Below, piece by piece: positions 1-8,502 of a DNA stretch of 29,405 nt; position 1 is the first letter of the stretch, and each line of letters starts with the position of its first letter. This DNA comes from Gryganskiella cystojenkinii (lineage: Eukaryota; Mortierellomycota; Mortierellomycetes; Mortierellales; Mortierellaceae): NCBI GenBank assembly GCA_015852425.1, contig JAAAIG010000049.1, positions 53,411-82,815 on the forward strand. Direction: 5' to 3'. The position numbers were made by a program, and so were the translations under genes. The notes beneath the pieces were generated by a model. That model worked only from the letters and a program-made list of their open reading frames with translations. It was not told the DNA's origin and did no database searches.

Positions 1-71
1 AAAAAAAAAAAAAAAAAAAAGAGGATAAAAAAAAAAAGGACCGCGCAATTTTTTTTTTTTTTTTTTTTTTG
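1..71. repeat. Homopolymer runs at window edge
   Basis: The window opens with 20 A, then a further A run at about 27-37 and about 22 T at 50-71. On the minus strand these lie inside the first intron of the gene whose exon 1 is at 129-243, where the runs would read partly as a polypyrimidine stretch. They may also reflect an assembly edge. Confidence 0.8.
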
Positions 72-128
72 GGAGGAAGCAATTTGTGTAGAGTTCCATC
101 AACAACAACAATGACAACCATAATTTAC

Positions 129-243
129 CAATGGAGAAGGAATCCTCAAAGTCCTTGACGAGTTCAGGGTACTTTTTCCGGATGCCATCGTATTGGGATG
201 ATTGTTTAAGCGTGGCATTTTGGCCGTTGTCTGTCGCAGGCAT
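129..243 (-). CDS. First exon of unrecognised gene, cut by left edge
   Basis: On the minus strand an ATG at 243-241 opens a frame of 38 codons plus one base, ending at a good donor (G|GTAAAT, exon end 129). The peptide starts MPATDNGQNATLKQSSQYDG and continues with charged residues (RKKYPELVKDFEDSF). Codons are mixed and purine-rich at position one, as in the other genes here. The intron that follows contains the T-rich runs at the window edge, so the next exon is outside the window. A CT-rich leader and two E-boxes lie 204-235 bases upstream. I do not recognise the family from 38 residues. It lies in tandem downstream of TOM7, with about 390 bp between them. Confidence 0.6.
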
Positions 244-446
244 TTACACCGTGACGAGCTAGACCAGTGCGCGTGATGGGGAACGAGGGGCTTGAGAATC
301 GACAGAGTAGGCTCCAAGGAATGAAGGGTGGTCGGAGGAAGGATTAGGGAGACAGTTTGACAGAAGCAATGTGCGTGAGATGTCCAATTGGTGAACGATC
401 GAGGCGGTTTCGTTGTTTTTTTTGCAGTAAGCGCGTTTAGAAACTA

Positions 447-476
447 CACGTGACCTGTTGTGTTGAAAGTCACGTG
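447..476. promoter_or_regulatory. Inverted pair of E-boxes (CACGTGAC / GTCACGTG)
   Basis: CACGTGAC at 447-454 and its exact reverse complement GTCACGTG at 469-476 are separated by 14 bases. CACGTG is the site of fungal basic helix-loop-helix factors of the Cbf1/Pho4/USF type. The pair lies 204-235 bases upstream of the start of the left-edge gene and downstream of the TOM7 stop, so the left-edge gene is the natural target. The matching flanks (AC/GT) favour a Cbf1-like site; the right copy followed by GGG also resembles a Pho4 site. Function is inferred. Confidence 0.55.
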
Positions 477-582
477 GGGTTTTCGGCATCTCGTCGGTTT
501 CCGTGTGGGTTCAAAAATGGGACGATTAGAGACTATGCATCAAAGAGTAAGCTACTAAAAAATTGTGTGTATTGATTTGTTG

Positions 583-588
583 TTTATT
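583..588 (-). terminator. Poly(A) signal of TOM7
   Basis: AATAAA on the minus strand, about 46 bases past the TOM7 stop codon, in an AT-rich stretch. Position and sequence fit a canonical polyadenylation signal. Confidence 0.5.
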
Positions 589-633
589 TGCAATGGTAGT
601 GATAGAAGTACATCCTGATCTTCCTCGGATCTT

Positions 634-1196
634 TTAGGCCAAGGGAAGGATAAGGCGGATCAAAGAAGGCTTGGGGTCGCTGCTATAAAATATAAGCAAA
701 AGGTGTGGGGAAAGAGTGTAAGTTAAAATGGGACGATTCTGTCAATATCGCCTACAATTTGATCTCGTCCCATTCTTGTGCAGTTGTCGTCGCGGTGTTG
801 TTGTAGCATTGAAAACAGACACCAGTCGTCATCGCTATCGCCTTTTCCAGCCCGCTGCTTTGTTCTCCTAAAGTGCTAGCTTGCAAGTCGTGATCAACTG
901 TCCCGTTACAAGTGAATCCTGTGATACAACCGTTTCAAGCATGTTGCAGCTCTGTCAGAACAGCTCAAAGTAATTACCGGGTGAATCCTACAAAAGGAAT
1001 ACAAAGGCAGATAAAAAGTAAAGAGTCAGCAACAAAGCTCGCAAAAAAAAAGCAAAGAAAGGTAACAGTGACGCAATTAGGTGGTTGTCTGGGATCTCTT
1101 ACCAAGGTAGATGACAAATGGGATGAATCCAAAGTGGACAACAGTCTTGACAACCTCAGTGACCTTGAGGATGGTTTCCTTGGTTTCGTCTTTCAT
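634..1196 (-). CDS. TOM7: Mitochondrial import receptor subunit Tom7, three exons with a 10-nt microexon
   Basis: Tom7 is a small tail-anchored subunit of the TOM translocase in the mitochondrial outer membrane; it modulates assembly and stability of the complex. Exons are 1196-1103, 987-978 (10 nt) and 679-634, with introns of 115 and 298 bp, all GT..AG. The spliced frame is 150 nt, 49 aa. Residues about 1-20 form the charged cytosolic part. The family hallmark HFGFIPFVIYLG follows (residues about 21-32) as the membrane segment, then FTRDPKPSLIRLILPLA, matching the usual Tom7 C-terminus. The microexon supplies the residues between YLG and DPKP; without it the frame of exon 3 is wrong. Tom7 proteins are usually 50-60 aa, so this one is complete and slightly short. 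It is divergent from the EngB-like gene, 255 bp away. Confidence 0.93.
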
Positions 1197-1451
1197 GGTT
1201 GATGTAATGTATTGTATGGAGCAAAGAGGGTGAATTTGTATCAGAAATCAATTCGCATCAAATAAAAGAGTCCCGAGGGTCAATGACCCTTTCTATTGAC
1301 TTTGAATGTGGCTTAGCCAAAGTTTTTGACTTGCAATTTTCCTCTGGAAAGGAAATACCAGAGAGACAAAGCTCTTCGTTCACTCATAACACTCGGAAGG
1401 ACAGCAAACAACGCACACGAGCAAGGACGACTAAAAGAAGATACGCCATTC
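1197..1451. promoter_or_regulatory. Divergent promoter between TOM7 and the EngB-like gene
   Basis: The 255 bp between the two start codons must hold the promoters and leaders of both genes, and both products are expected in mitochondria. The sequence is AT-rich on the TOM7 side, and purine-rich and mixed on the GTPase side. I see no clear TATA box or named factor site. Confidence 0.5.
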
Positions 1452-3007
1452 ATGACAGGAGCAATGTCAATCGCAGGAAGGCCAATGCTGGCATGTCTTA
1501 CCACAACATGTCATTCTCTCAGACCTTGCGTAAGAGTGCCATTCCCCGCTCGGTTTACAGTGCGAGAACTTCGTACAAGAGCCGTCGGTCGGTGGAGGCC
1601 CACAGGACCAGATCGGACACCATTTGAGCGACCGTTGGTCTCCGAACTAGTGGAAAGCAAATCTTTGATCACGTCAGAATCAACCTCGACGGTAGCATCT
1701 ACGATGCCCTCCACTACCGTTACAGGATCGGCCGCCCCTGCGCCCAAGAAGATTCAACGCGGATTTCCTTCCGTGTCACCTTCCAGATCGCGATCAAACA
1801 CCATCGCCGAAGATGTGATCAACAACAACAACGGCATCGGTCCAGTCAAGAGCGCTCTCAGGGACAGTTCAACGCGTTCAGCTATTGCATCAGTCGTCAA
1901 GGACCGGAAGAAAACCTCGACTTTGAAATCACCCTCTTCAGAAACGACATCAACTTCAAAATCGACGACCAAGGAAGAAAAGTTCCCCAAAAAGTTACAA
2001 GCGTTCCCGTTTGTGCCCGGAGCGACCTCAGGAGAACTAGCCAAAGCCCACAAGTTCTTTTTCCTACCTGCAGACTTTGTCAAGAGTGCGACCAACATGG
2101 ATATGATACCCGAAAACACCGCAATTCCAGAGGTAAAATGCGAAAGTACATAACTTGCAACGGATCGAGCTATGGTCGCATATTTTGTGGACCACATTCA
2201 TCCTTAGAAGATCAAGTCAGCTTACTAACGTCCTGTATTTTATTGTCTGTCATTCTGTTCGTAAGGTCGCATTTATTGGCCGTAGTAACATTGGAAAGTC
2301 AAGTTTGATCAACGGACTCGTCAATCGCAATGGTCTCGTCAAAACCTCGAGTAAACCTGTAAGCCAAATCCCTCCCTCCTCAATCCGTTTGTACCAAAAA
2401 CTTTCATAGCCTATGTTCTGAAAAGTTTGTTGACATATCTCTGTCTTTGTTGCGATAATAGGGTCATACGAAGATGATGAACTTTTTCAAGATTGGCGAA
2501 AAGTTGTCCCTGGTCGATATGCCCGGATATGGCTGGAAGTCCCGAGATGAGTGGGGTGGCATGATTCTCGAGTATCTTCAGACTCGGAAAAAGTATAGCT
2601 GGCAGATTTTAAGAAAATATGGGCCACCGTTCTTGAAGATATCGCAGATTTCTAAGTCATCCATTGTTCTAATTCCCGTCTATTTTTCACTCCCTTTTTT
2701 TCGCTTTCATTCTATCAGCTTGAGGCGGATATACATCCTGATTGATCCCTCGCATGGACTAAAAGAAAGTGATACCCAGATCATGAAGCTTCTGGACGGA
2801 TCCGGTCTCTCTTACCAGGTCGTGCTCACAAAAGTCGACCGGCTCTCGAAATCAAAGTACAAGGCAGCCAAAGCTGAGATCGAGGGCCAGTTGGTCAAGG
2901 ATGCGATTTGCTGTTTCCCTATGGTCCTCGGTGTGAGTTCCAAGACCAAAGATGGCCTGGATGAACTACGGGCGGCGATTGTCAAAGCTGGTCAGCTAAC
3001 GTTTTAA
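1452..3007 (+). CDS. EngB/YihA-family GTPase, probably mitochondrial
   Basis: TRAFAC-class GTPase of the EngB (YihA/YsxC) family; bacterial members help assemble the large ribosomal subunit, so a role in mitochondrial ribosome assembly is likely. Exons are 1452-2132, 2266-2358, 2462-2592 and 2719-3007; the product is 397 aa. G1 GRSNIGKSS begins near residue 231, the switch I threonine lies in GHT (259-261), G3 is DMPG (277-280), G4 TKVD (339-342) and G5 SSK (375-377). The family core is about 200 aa, so about 200 residues are extra at the N-terminus. These begin with an Arg-rich, acid-free stretch (about residues 1-40) that fits a mitochondrial presequence, followed by a Ser/Thr/Lys-rich low-complexity linker. 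The ATG at 1452 was chosen for that presequence; an in-frame ATG lies at 1464, and the frame is open further upstream. AATAAA begins 13 bases after the stop. Confidence 0.88.
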
Positions 3008-3054
3008 TCTGCGGAAAGTAATAAACAATTGGAAAGGTTGAAGCATCAACAAAG

Positions 3055-3418
3055 TTATTGGCAAGTATCGCATCCGCCAACATATGTATCTTCGCATATT
3101 GGGCTAGTAAACCGTGCGAGAGACAAGATCAAAAGTCTTGGTGGTCCCAAAATGGCCAGCCATGGGTGAGTTGCGGCATTCTTCCAGGATCAATTTCGTG
3201 AGAAGGTCGTCTTGGACAGAGTATGGCGTCTCGGGGCCGGAGTTGTCAATATCTTTGTAGGATTGGACAACATAAACAGGATCGTTTAGGAGAAGTTGGT
3301 TCTCAGGCAATAAAGTGAGACGCGGATAGTGTTCAAAAATTGGATTGTCGGGAGCAAGCCTTGGTTTTGTCAAGGCGGGCTTTATTCTTCTGAGCCATGT
3401 CTGTTTAAATCTAACAAT
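3055..3418 (-). pseudogene. Decayed retrotransposon integrase fragment (zinc-binding region)
   Basis: Minus-strand remnant of the N-terminal part of a Ty3/gypsy-type integrase. The open stretch contains LPENQLLLNDPVYVV, then LTKLILEECRNSPMAGHFG and TTKTFDLVSRTVY, which fits the H2C2 zinc-binding module that precedes the catalytic core. The first zinc histidine seems lost (ECRN where a His is usual). A TAG (plus-strand 3104-3106) interrupts the conserved Y-W-P position. The CDTCQ cysteine pair lies in another frame (about 3058-3072) and is followed by a stop. No catalytic core, reverse transcriptase or LTRs are visible nearby. It sits between the EngB-like gene (+) and the coiled-coil gene (+), and its upstream end reaches toward the latter's promoter. 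Confidence 0.75.
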
Positions 3419-3593
3419 AGCCCCGTGCGGGTGCAGTGTACTCCCATGCCGCGTATGCCACCCCCGCGAAATATTAGAAAGACCCTTTTTTGCTCTCTCC
3501 CCTCTTCTTTCCTTTTTAATTCTCTTTCATTTCATTCCCTTCCGTCAAAACTGTCATCCCCTTTTGCTATTACATTTTACTTGAACGCAAGCC
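3419..3593 (+). promoter_or_regulatory. Likely promoter and CT-rich leader of the coiled-coil gene
   Basis: After the integrase remnant there is a long pyrimidine-rich stretch (about 3480-3560) directly before the ATG at 3594. CT-rich tracts just upstream of start codons recur in this window and are typical of fungal core promoters. No TATA box is evident. Confidence 0.4.
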
Positions 3594-4704
3594 ATGACCA
3601 CCATCGACCAAACCATTCCTCTCGAGGTAATGCAAATGGGTTTAGAGCATCCCTAGCGGACGCCACAGGCGGAGAGACACGTTTTTTTTTGAAGTTTAAG
3701 AACGCGTTCGAAGGACGATCGACTATTATGCTGACCATTTGTACCTTTTTTTTGGCTTTTCTAGGCTACTGAGGATCATTCACAGCTCACAGCTCAACAA
3801 GATACCGAGGAACCAACTGAAGCGACATCGCTTGATCCAGTCTCGGTATCGACCACAGACTCGCCTGAGGATAACCACACAAAGGAGCAACATCAACCAA
3901 CAGCCAATCAGGACCCTGAATTGATTTTTATCCGAGAACGACTTCAAGCAATTGAGAAGTATGAAAGAGTCAGCGATGATCGAAGACCTGCTGCTGTTTA
4001 TCTGAAGTAACTTGGAGGGATTTAACAAAACAATCGGCATCATCAACTACTTAGGGAAGAACGTTCAGGGGTTGATGGCGAGAAGATCGCCCTCGAGGAG
4101 GTAAAAAAGAAACGCACATACAAACTCGTCACACAATGTTTTTCCAAACGTTGGAAAAACACCTTCGGAGAGAACGATCAAGTGATTAATAATGACAAGT
4201 CTATATATTTTAGCTAGAGAAATCGACCCTGGGCCTTTGGACAGCGCGCAAACTATTGGCGGACAAGAAGGCAGAGATCGAGTCCTCAACAGTTGCGGAC
4301 GATGATACTCAGGTAGAGATAGCCGAGTTGGAAAAGAACCTGGTCGTCAAGGAACATCAATGGAGTGCTACCAAAGAAGTCTACCATCGCGAGTATGGAC
4401 CCATTGCTGAGGAGAACAATGCGGCACCCGTGACAGAGATCAAAGGTAATGGACGGATAGCTCAGTAGAACGGCTCCTTTGCTTTCGTTTTCCGCTCATT
4501 TTGAAAGATTATTCAAAACATCGCCCCGTTTTGTCACTTCCACCTTTCGTAATAGCCAAAGCAGAGCATGATATCAAGATGCTTCAGGATCAGATCGCCA
4601 ACTTGCAGAGACAGTTGAACGCTGTCTCGATCCGACGCAAAGAAATGGCGGCCGAAGCAGAGGAACAACATAAACGATTAGCTCTGACAGATGATGACGA
4701 GTAA
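3594..4704 (+). CDS. Small acidic coiled-coil protein, family not recognised
   Basis: Five exons: 3594-3626, 3765-4006, 4055-4100, 4214-4445 and 4556-4704. Introns are 138, 48, 113 and 110 bp, and the spliced product is 233 aa. The first exon encodes only MTTIDQTIPLE. Residues about 12-60 are a Glu/Thr/Gln/Pro-rich disordered segment. The middle carries charged helices (ELEKNLVVKEHQW, AKEVYHREYGP-like). The last 50 residues form a clear heptad coiled coil (IKMLQDQIANLQRQLNAVSI), ending in an acidic TDDDE tail. There is no signal peptide or membrane segment. The second intron (48 bp) is the shortest in the window, but joining it restores one continuous frame. I cannot assign a function; the shape suits an adaptor or subunit of a cytosolic or nuclear complex. 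AATAAA lies at 4805-4810, 101 bases past the stop. Confidence 0.75.
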
Positions 4705-4929
4705 GAAACAACCCTCCTCAGCACCACAATCTGTCGAACCTCTGGAGGAGAGTTGTTCGGTACCATGGCAATTTAGACCACAGAGAAGAGAAAATTACAA
4801 TAATAATAAAAAAAGATACCGTTTTAAAAAAGGCCTTAGTAAGTTTCATAGTGATTTTTTTATTATGGAACGTACAGGCAAAACCTGGACTGGACCACTT
4901 AAGTGATCCAGCGAGTCTGACCTATAGCT
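4705..4929. terminator. Shared 3' region of two convergent genes
   Basis: The coiled-coil gene (+) and verprolin (-) end 225 bp apart. AATAAA occurs on the plus strand at 4805-4810, and its reverse complement (AATAAA for the minus strand) at 4859-4864, 66 bases after the verprolin stop. The two transcripts therefore probably end close to each other or overlap slightly. Confidence 0.5.
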
Positions 4930-7286
4930 TTAGCGATAACGCCCTCCACCACCCAAGGGTGGAGGGGGAGGTGCTCGTCCTCCTGCTAATGCGGAAAGAT
5001 CCAATGGAAAGGCTAAAGTATAAAAAGGCCAAGCAGAGAACAGAAGTTAGAATCCTGTCAACAAGACGCAAAGTACTTCAGAGTTCAAGCAGGATGAAAT
5101 ACACAAGTCTGATACTTACCACTGCCTGTGGAGTTGCCGCTTGGATATATTTTTGACCCATGGTTGCTGTTGCCTCGAGGTGCTGGGAACTCGTTCGCCA
5201 ATCTGAAAGTCCATCGACCCTCCGTTGCTGGTGGTTCTGCTATAAAGTCGATCGAAGGGGCGAAAGACAAAAATAATCGTTAATAAAAATCACTTAATTC
5301 TTGATCTTGAATATCAACATTTGTCTCGCTTCCTTTTAGGAGTAATCCACTCGCTCTTTACCTTGCTTGGGGGTCGATACGATCGGTGACATGGGTCTGA
5401 CGTCTGCTCTCTGAGGAGCAGATCCTGACCGAGGTCTAGGACCAGATCCTGGCAATGCTGGTAGCGCCGCGGCGGGCACTGAAGGCGGTGCACGTGTCCT
5501 GTTTGGTGGCGTCGCTGTGACGATCGGTGATGGAAGAGCTGCAGCAGGAGGAGGTGGAGTCGCACGAGCTGGCTGTGGAATATTGCGTGCTGGAGGCCCA
5601 GGCGTTGGTCGAGAAGGTGTTGCGGGTGATGAAGCAGCCCCATTGATTCTGGGTGGAGGAGGAGGTCCAGGAGCTCCAGGGGTCTTTCTAGGAGGTGGAG
5701 GAGGTGCAGGTGACCGAGTTGGAAGTGATGGCGGTGGGGCGGGAATGGTACGACCAGGCGTTGGGGGTGGAGCAGGAACAGAGCGACCTGGAGCAGGGGA
5801 TGCGCCACCGGATGATCCATTGACGGGAGGAGGGGCAGGGATAGATCGAGCGGGTAAGCCACGGTTTGGTGGTGGCACTGCCGTAGGGGGTGTCATGGGT
5901 GCTTGACGGGAAGGTGGGGGTGTCCGTCCTGGAAGGCCGGGTGGGGTTGCTGTTGGTACTGCAGGAGTTGCCCTTGATGGACTGTCGAAGGTTGGTGGTT
6001 TTGGCACTCCTCGAGCGGGCGTTCCATTACTGCTTCCTGTGCTGCTGCTGGGAGTATGATCCGCTAGATAGACAAGAATATGGAGAGAGAGAGAACGAGG
6101 AGTCAGTTGGCAGAGTCTAGAACAGACTGAGTGTTTGCGAGCCTTTTCATTTTCCTTGTTCCAAGAGAGGATGTGAAGAAAACAGAGTCGACATGAGAGC
6201 AGCTCATCCCAAAGGCAATATAAAAGGTTGCGTAAATATAACTGCATGACTTCTCCACCACAACTGATCATCCCTCCACGCGATTCGAGTCCAAAAAGAA
6301 TGTTTGTTGGGACAAAGAATGTCGGCAGTCAAGAGAACCAAGCAACGGTGGTAATGCATCTCCTTCCATTATCTCCCCTTTTCCTCGCCTGTGTACCCCA
6401 CCCCTTTTGTGCCTTCTCTCCCTTGCGCCCATTGTAATCTAGTTTGTCCGACGACTGATAATCCAGCTGGTTTGAATTTCGTTCTTTGTGTCTTGTCGGT
6501 TGTTGAGTCGAGTCGGGCTGGCCAGGGAAATAAAATCTCTCTGTTTCCTCCCCTCCTTCCCACAGCCGCCGTTGACTAGGGAAAAGTCGTGCCATGGAAA
6601 CAAGAGACGCCAAGACATCTCTCATTCTCATTGGTCTTCGCCTCCGGTTTCTAAATCAGAAAGGAATTCAAAGAAAAAAATAGGGAAACAGCCCAAATAA
6701 AATATATCAGTGAGTTTGTGTCGCTTACCACCAGTGTCGAGACCGCCGCTTCGACTCTTGAGCTTGGGCATGCCACCAGCAAAGAGACCAGCGAGCTGAG
6801 GTGCGCCTCCTCCTCCTGCTGCTGATGCACCATTGTTGTTGCTGCTACCGTTACTTGCGCCTCCGATTTGAGGAGGTCTTGGCAAGGATCCACCACCAGT
6901 GCTACCACCCTTTGGTGCGGCTGTTCGTGCCGTACAAGAGCAGAATGAATAGAATGCAGAGAAAAAAATTGAGAAACCAGGCGGTTCAGTTAGCAGACAG
7001 TTCAAAGGCAACCAACATAAAGAGTTGGCATCGCAAGGAAGGTTGACCCTCATGCCGACAATGTCTGCTGGAAATTGACAAAACTTTTGAGGAAGAAGGC
7101 TTTACCGACGATGGGAGCGGAACGGTCGTTTGTCACGGCCTTCTTGAGCTTCTTTCCACCCTGAATCTGGTTGAGGAGTGCATTGCGATCTTTGGATGGT
7201 GAAGGGAGTGCTGGGGCAGGTGGTCCTCCGGCGGGGGGAGGGGGGGGACCACCTGGAGGAGGTGGTGGGGGCGGAGGTGGAGGCAT
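4930..7286 (-). CDS. VRP1: Verprolin/WIP-family actin regulator
   Basis: Proline-rich partner of WASP that binds actin and links WASP-Arp2/3 to cortical patches and endocytosis. Exons are 7286-7106, 6920-6729, 6063-5362, 5239-5120 and 4985-4930; the product is 416 aa. It starts with M plus ten prolines, as in fungal verprolins. A WH2 actin-binding motif follows (about residues 33-60: DRNALLNQIQ...KKLKKAV), then a Gly-rich part with LFAGGMPKLK, a second WH2-like element. Exon 3 encodes about 234 residues of Pro/Ser/Thr-rich repeats (APPPP, PARSIPAPPP) that would bind SH3 domains and profilin. The last two exons carry the WASP-binding C-terminus: GRWTFRLANEFPAPR, then KIYPSG, and a PPPPP...GGGGRYR end. 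The second intron, 665 bp, is the longest confirmed here; I saw no convincing exon in it. Divergent from SEC11. Confidence 0.9.
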
Positions 7287-7616
7287 ATCTTGTTTGTGTT
7301 CGAGGTGACGGGTCAAAGGAAGAATAAGTTTGATGGAATGTAATGCAAAAAAAAAAAGTCTCTCTGACGTGTGAAGGAAGAAGAAAAAAAATCGTCCATT
7401 CGACGCGGAAATGCAGTGATCACGTGCAGTGCGTGTTCGTTGGATGCACGCTGTTGGCTCTCCCATTTCATCGCATCAAACAGAAAAAAGGGACGCGCAT
7501 CACTTTTTTGTTTCTTTTCGATCACTCTCTTTGCCTGTTTGCCTTCCCCTCCCTGGTTCAGCCACGTCTCCTTGTCCTCGTACCAGCACACTCTCGTATA
7601 CTACCATCTGTCAGCA
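7287..7616. promoter_or_regulatory. Divergent promoter of verprolin and SEC11, with an E-box
   Basis: 330 bp separate the two start codons. A CACGTG E-box lies at 7421-7426, roughly midway. The SEC11 side is strongly CT-rich (about 7500-7560), as expected of a fungal leader; the verprolin side has A-runs on the plus strand, that is T-runs in its sense direction. The verprolin leader could contain an unseen 5' UTR intron. Confidence 0.5.
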
Positions 7617-8502
7617 ATGAACATACGCCAGGTACAGCACCAACCCCCATCACTCTCCAGCCCTACTTACGTCTTTCGCTTGGTCCGAGAACCACTCACT
7701 CCTCGAGAACATAATTCTAGTCCACCCCTCGACAACAATAACCGCTTTTACTTACCCATAATTTACTACCTCATCTAATGTAGATTCTTACAAACTCACT
7801 CAATGTGCTGATGATGCTCTTTGGTGTCTTCATGTCCTACAAGGCGTGGGGTCTCTACACCAACTGTGAATCACCCCTGGTCGTCGTCCTCAGGTAAACG
7901 CGGAGGCAATATCATGGTCACCGATGGCTGTCACTCTCAGGGAATTATCCACTAACTTCCAATCCACCCTCAATCGCACAAAAACAGTGAAAGTATGGAG
8001 CCTGCGTTTGCAAGAGGCGACATTTTATTTTTGAGCAACCCAAGAAAGGCTATCGATATCGGCGAGATTTGTGTCTTCAAGATCCCAGGACGTGAGATCC
8101 CTATTGTTCACCGTGTGATTGATCGCCACGACTCGTAAGTTGGTTGGGATTCACCCAACGAATTCTTGAAACTGAGGGACAGAAAAAAGTAAGGGGTTAA
8201 CCCGAGTTCCTGACCCTTCTCTCTGCTTTCACTTCCCCCCCCCCCCCCCCCCCCATAGACCAAAGGAGGGCAAGCAAGTGCTGTTGACAAAGGGCGACAA
8301 CAACAATGTAGATGATCGCGGTCTCTATCAGGAACTGTACACGAACCGGGGCATGATGTGGATTGAACCTAAGGACATTGTCGGTCGTGTCCAGGGATTC
8401 CTCCCTTACCTCGGCATGTTTACCATCTTTATGACCGATTACCCATTATTGAAATACGCTCTCCTTGGAGGCGTTGGTCTTATCGTCTTCTTGTACGAGT
8501 AA
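7617..8502 (+). CDS. SEC11: Signal peptidase complex catalytic subunit Sec11
   Basis: Membrane serine protease of the ER signal peptidase complex that removes signal peptides from secretory proteins. Exons are 7617-7631 (15 nt, encoding MNIRQ), 7784-7893, 7988-8134 and 8259-8502; the product is 171 aa, close to yeast Sec11 (167). The start matches the conserved MNxRQ. Residues about 8-30 form the N-terminal membrane anchor. The nucleophile motif is SESMEPAF with Ser44; most family members have SGSMEP, so Gly43 has become Glu. The catalytic His is His83 in IVHRV, and the Asp lies in [13 protein letters not shown] (109/110), completing the Ser-His-Asp set known for eukaryotic signal peptidases. 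A hydrophobic C-terminal segment (about 142-168) follows. The third intron ends in a 20-C tract. AATAAA is at 8621-8626. Confidence 0.95.
8235..8254 (+). repeat. C20 homopolymer in SEC11 intron 3
   Basis: Twenty consecutive C lie four bases before the intron 3 acceptor AG (8257-8258). They form an all-C polypyrimidine tract, unlike the T-rich tracts of other introns here. Length is likely variable or prone to sequencing error. Confidence 0.9.

Noticed and set aside
912..1202. 96-codon plus-strand frame
   Set aside because: It is antisense to TOM7 exons 1 and 2; the minus-strand family match is unambiguous.
5314..5862. Leu/His-rich minus frame overlapping verprolin exon 3
   Set aside because: Same strand, other frame of a CCN-rich exon; the proline frame gives the family protein and joins in phase to its neighbours.
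5517..5906. Gly-rich plus-strand frame (129 codons)
   Set aside because: Antisense of the proline-rich exon of verprolin; Pro codons read as Gly on the other strand.
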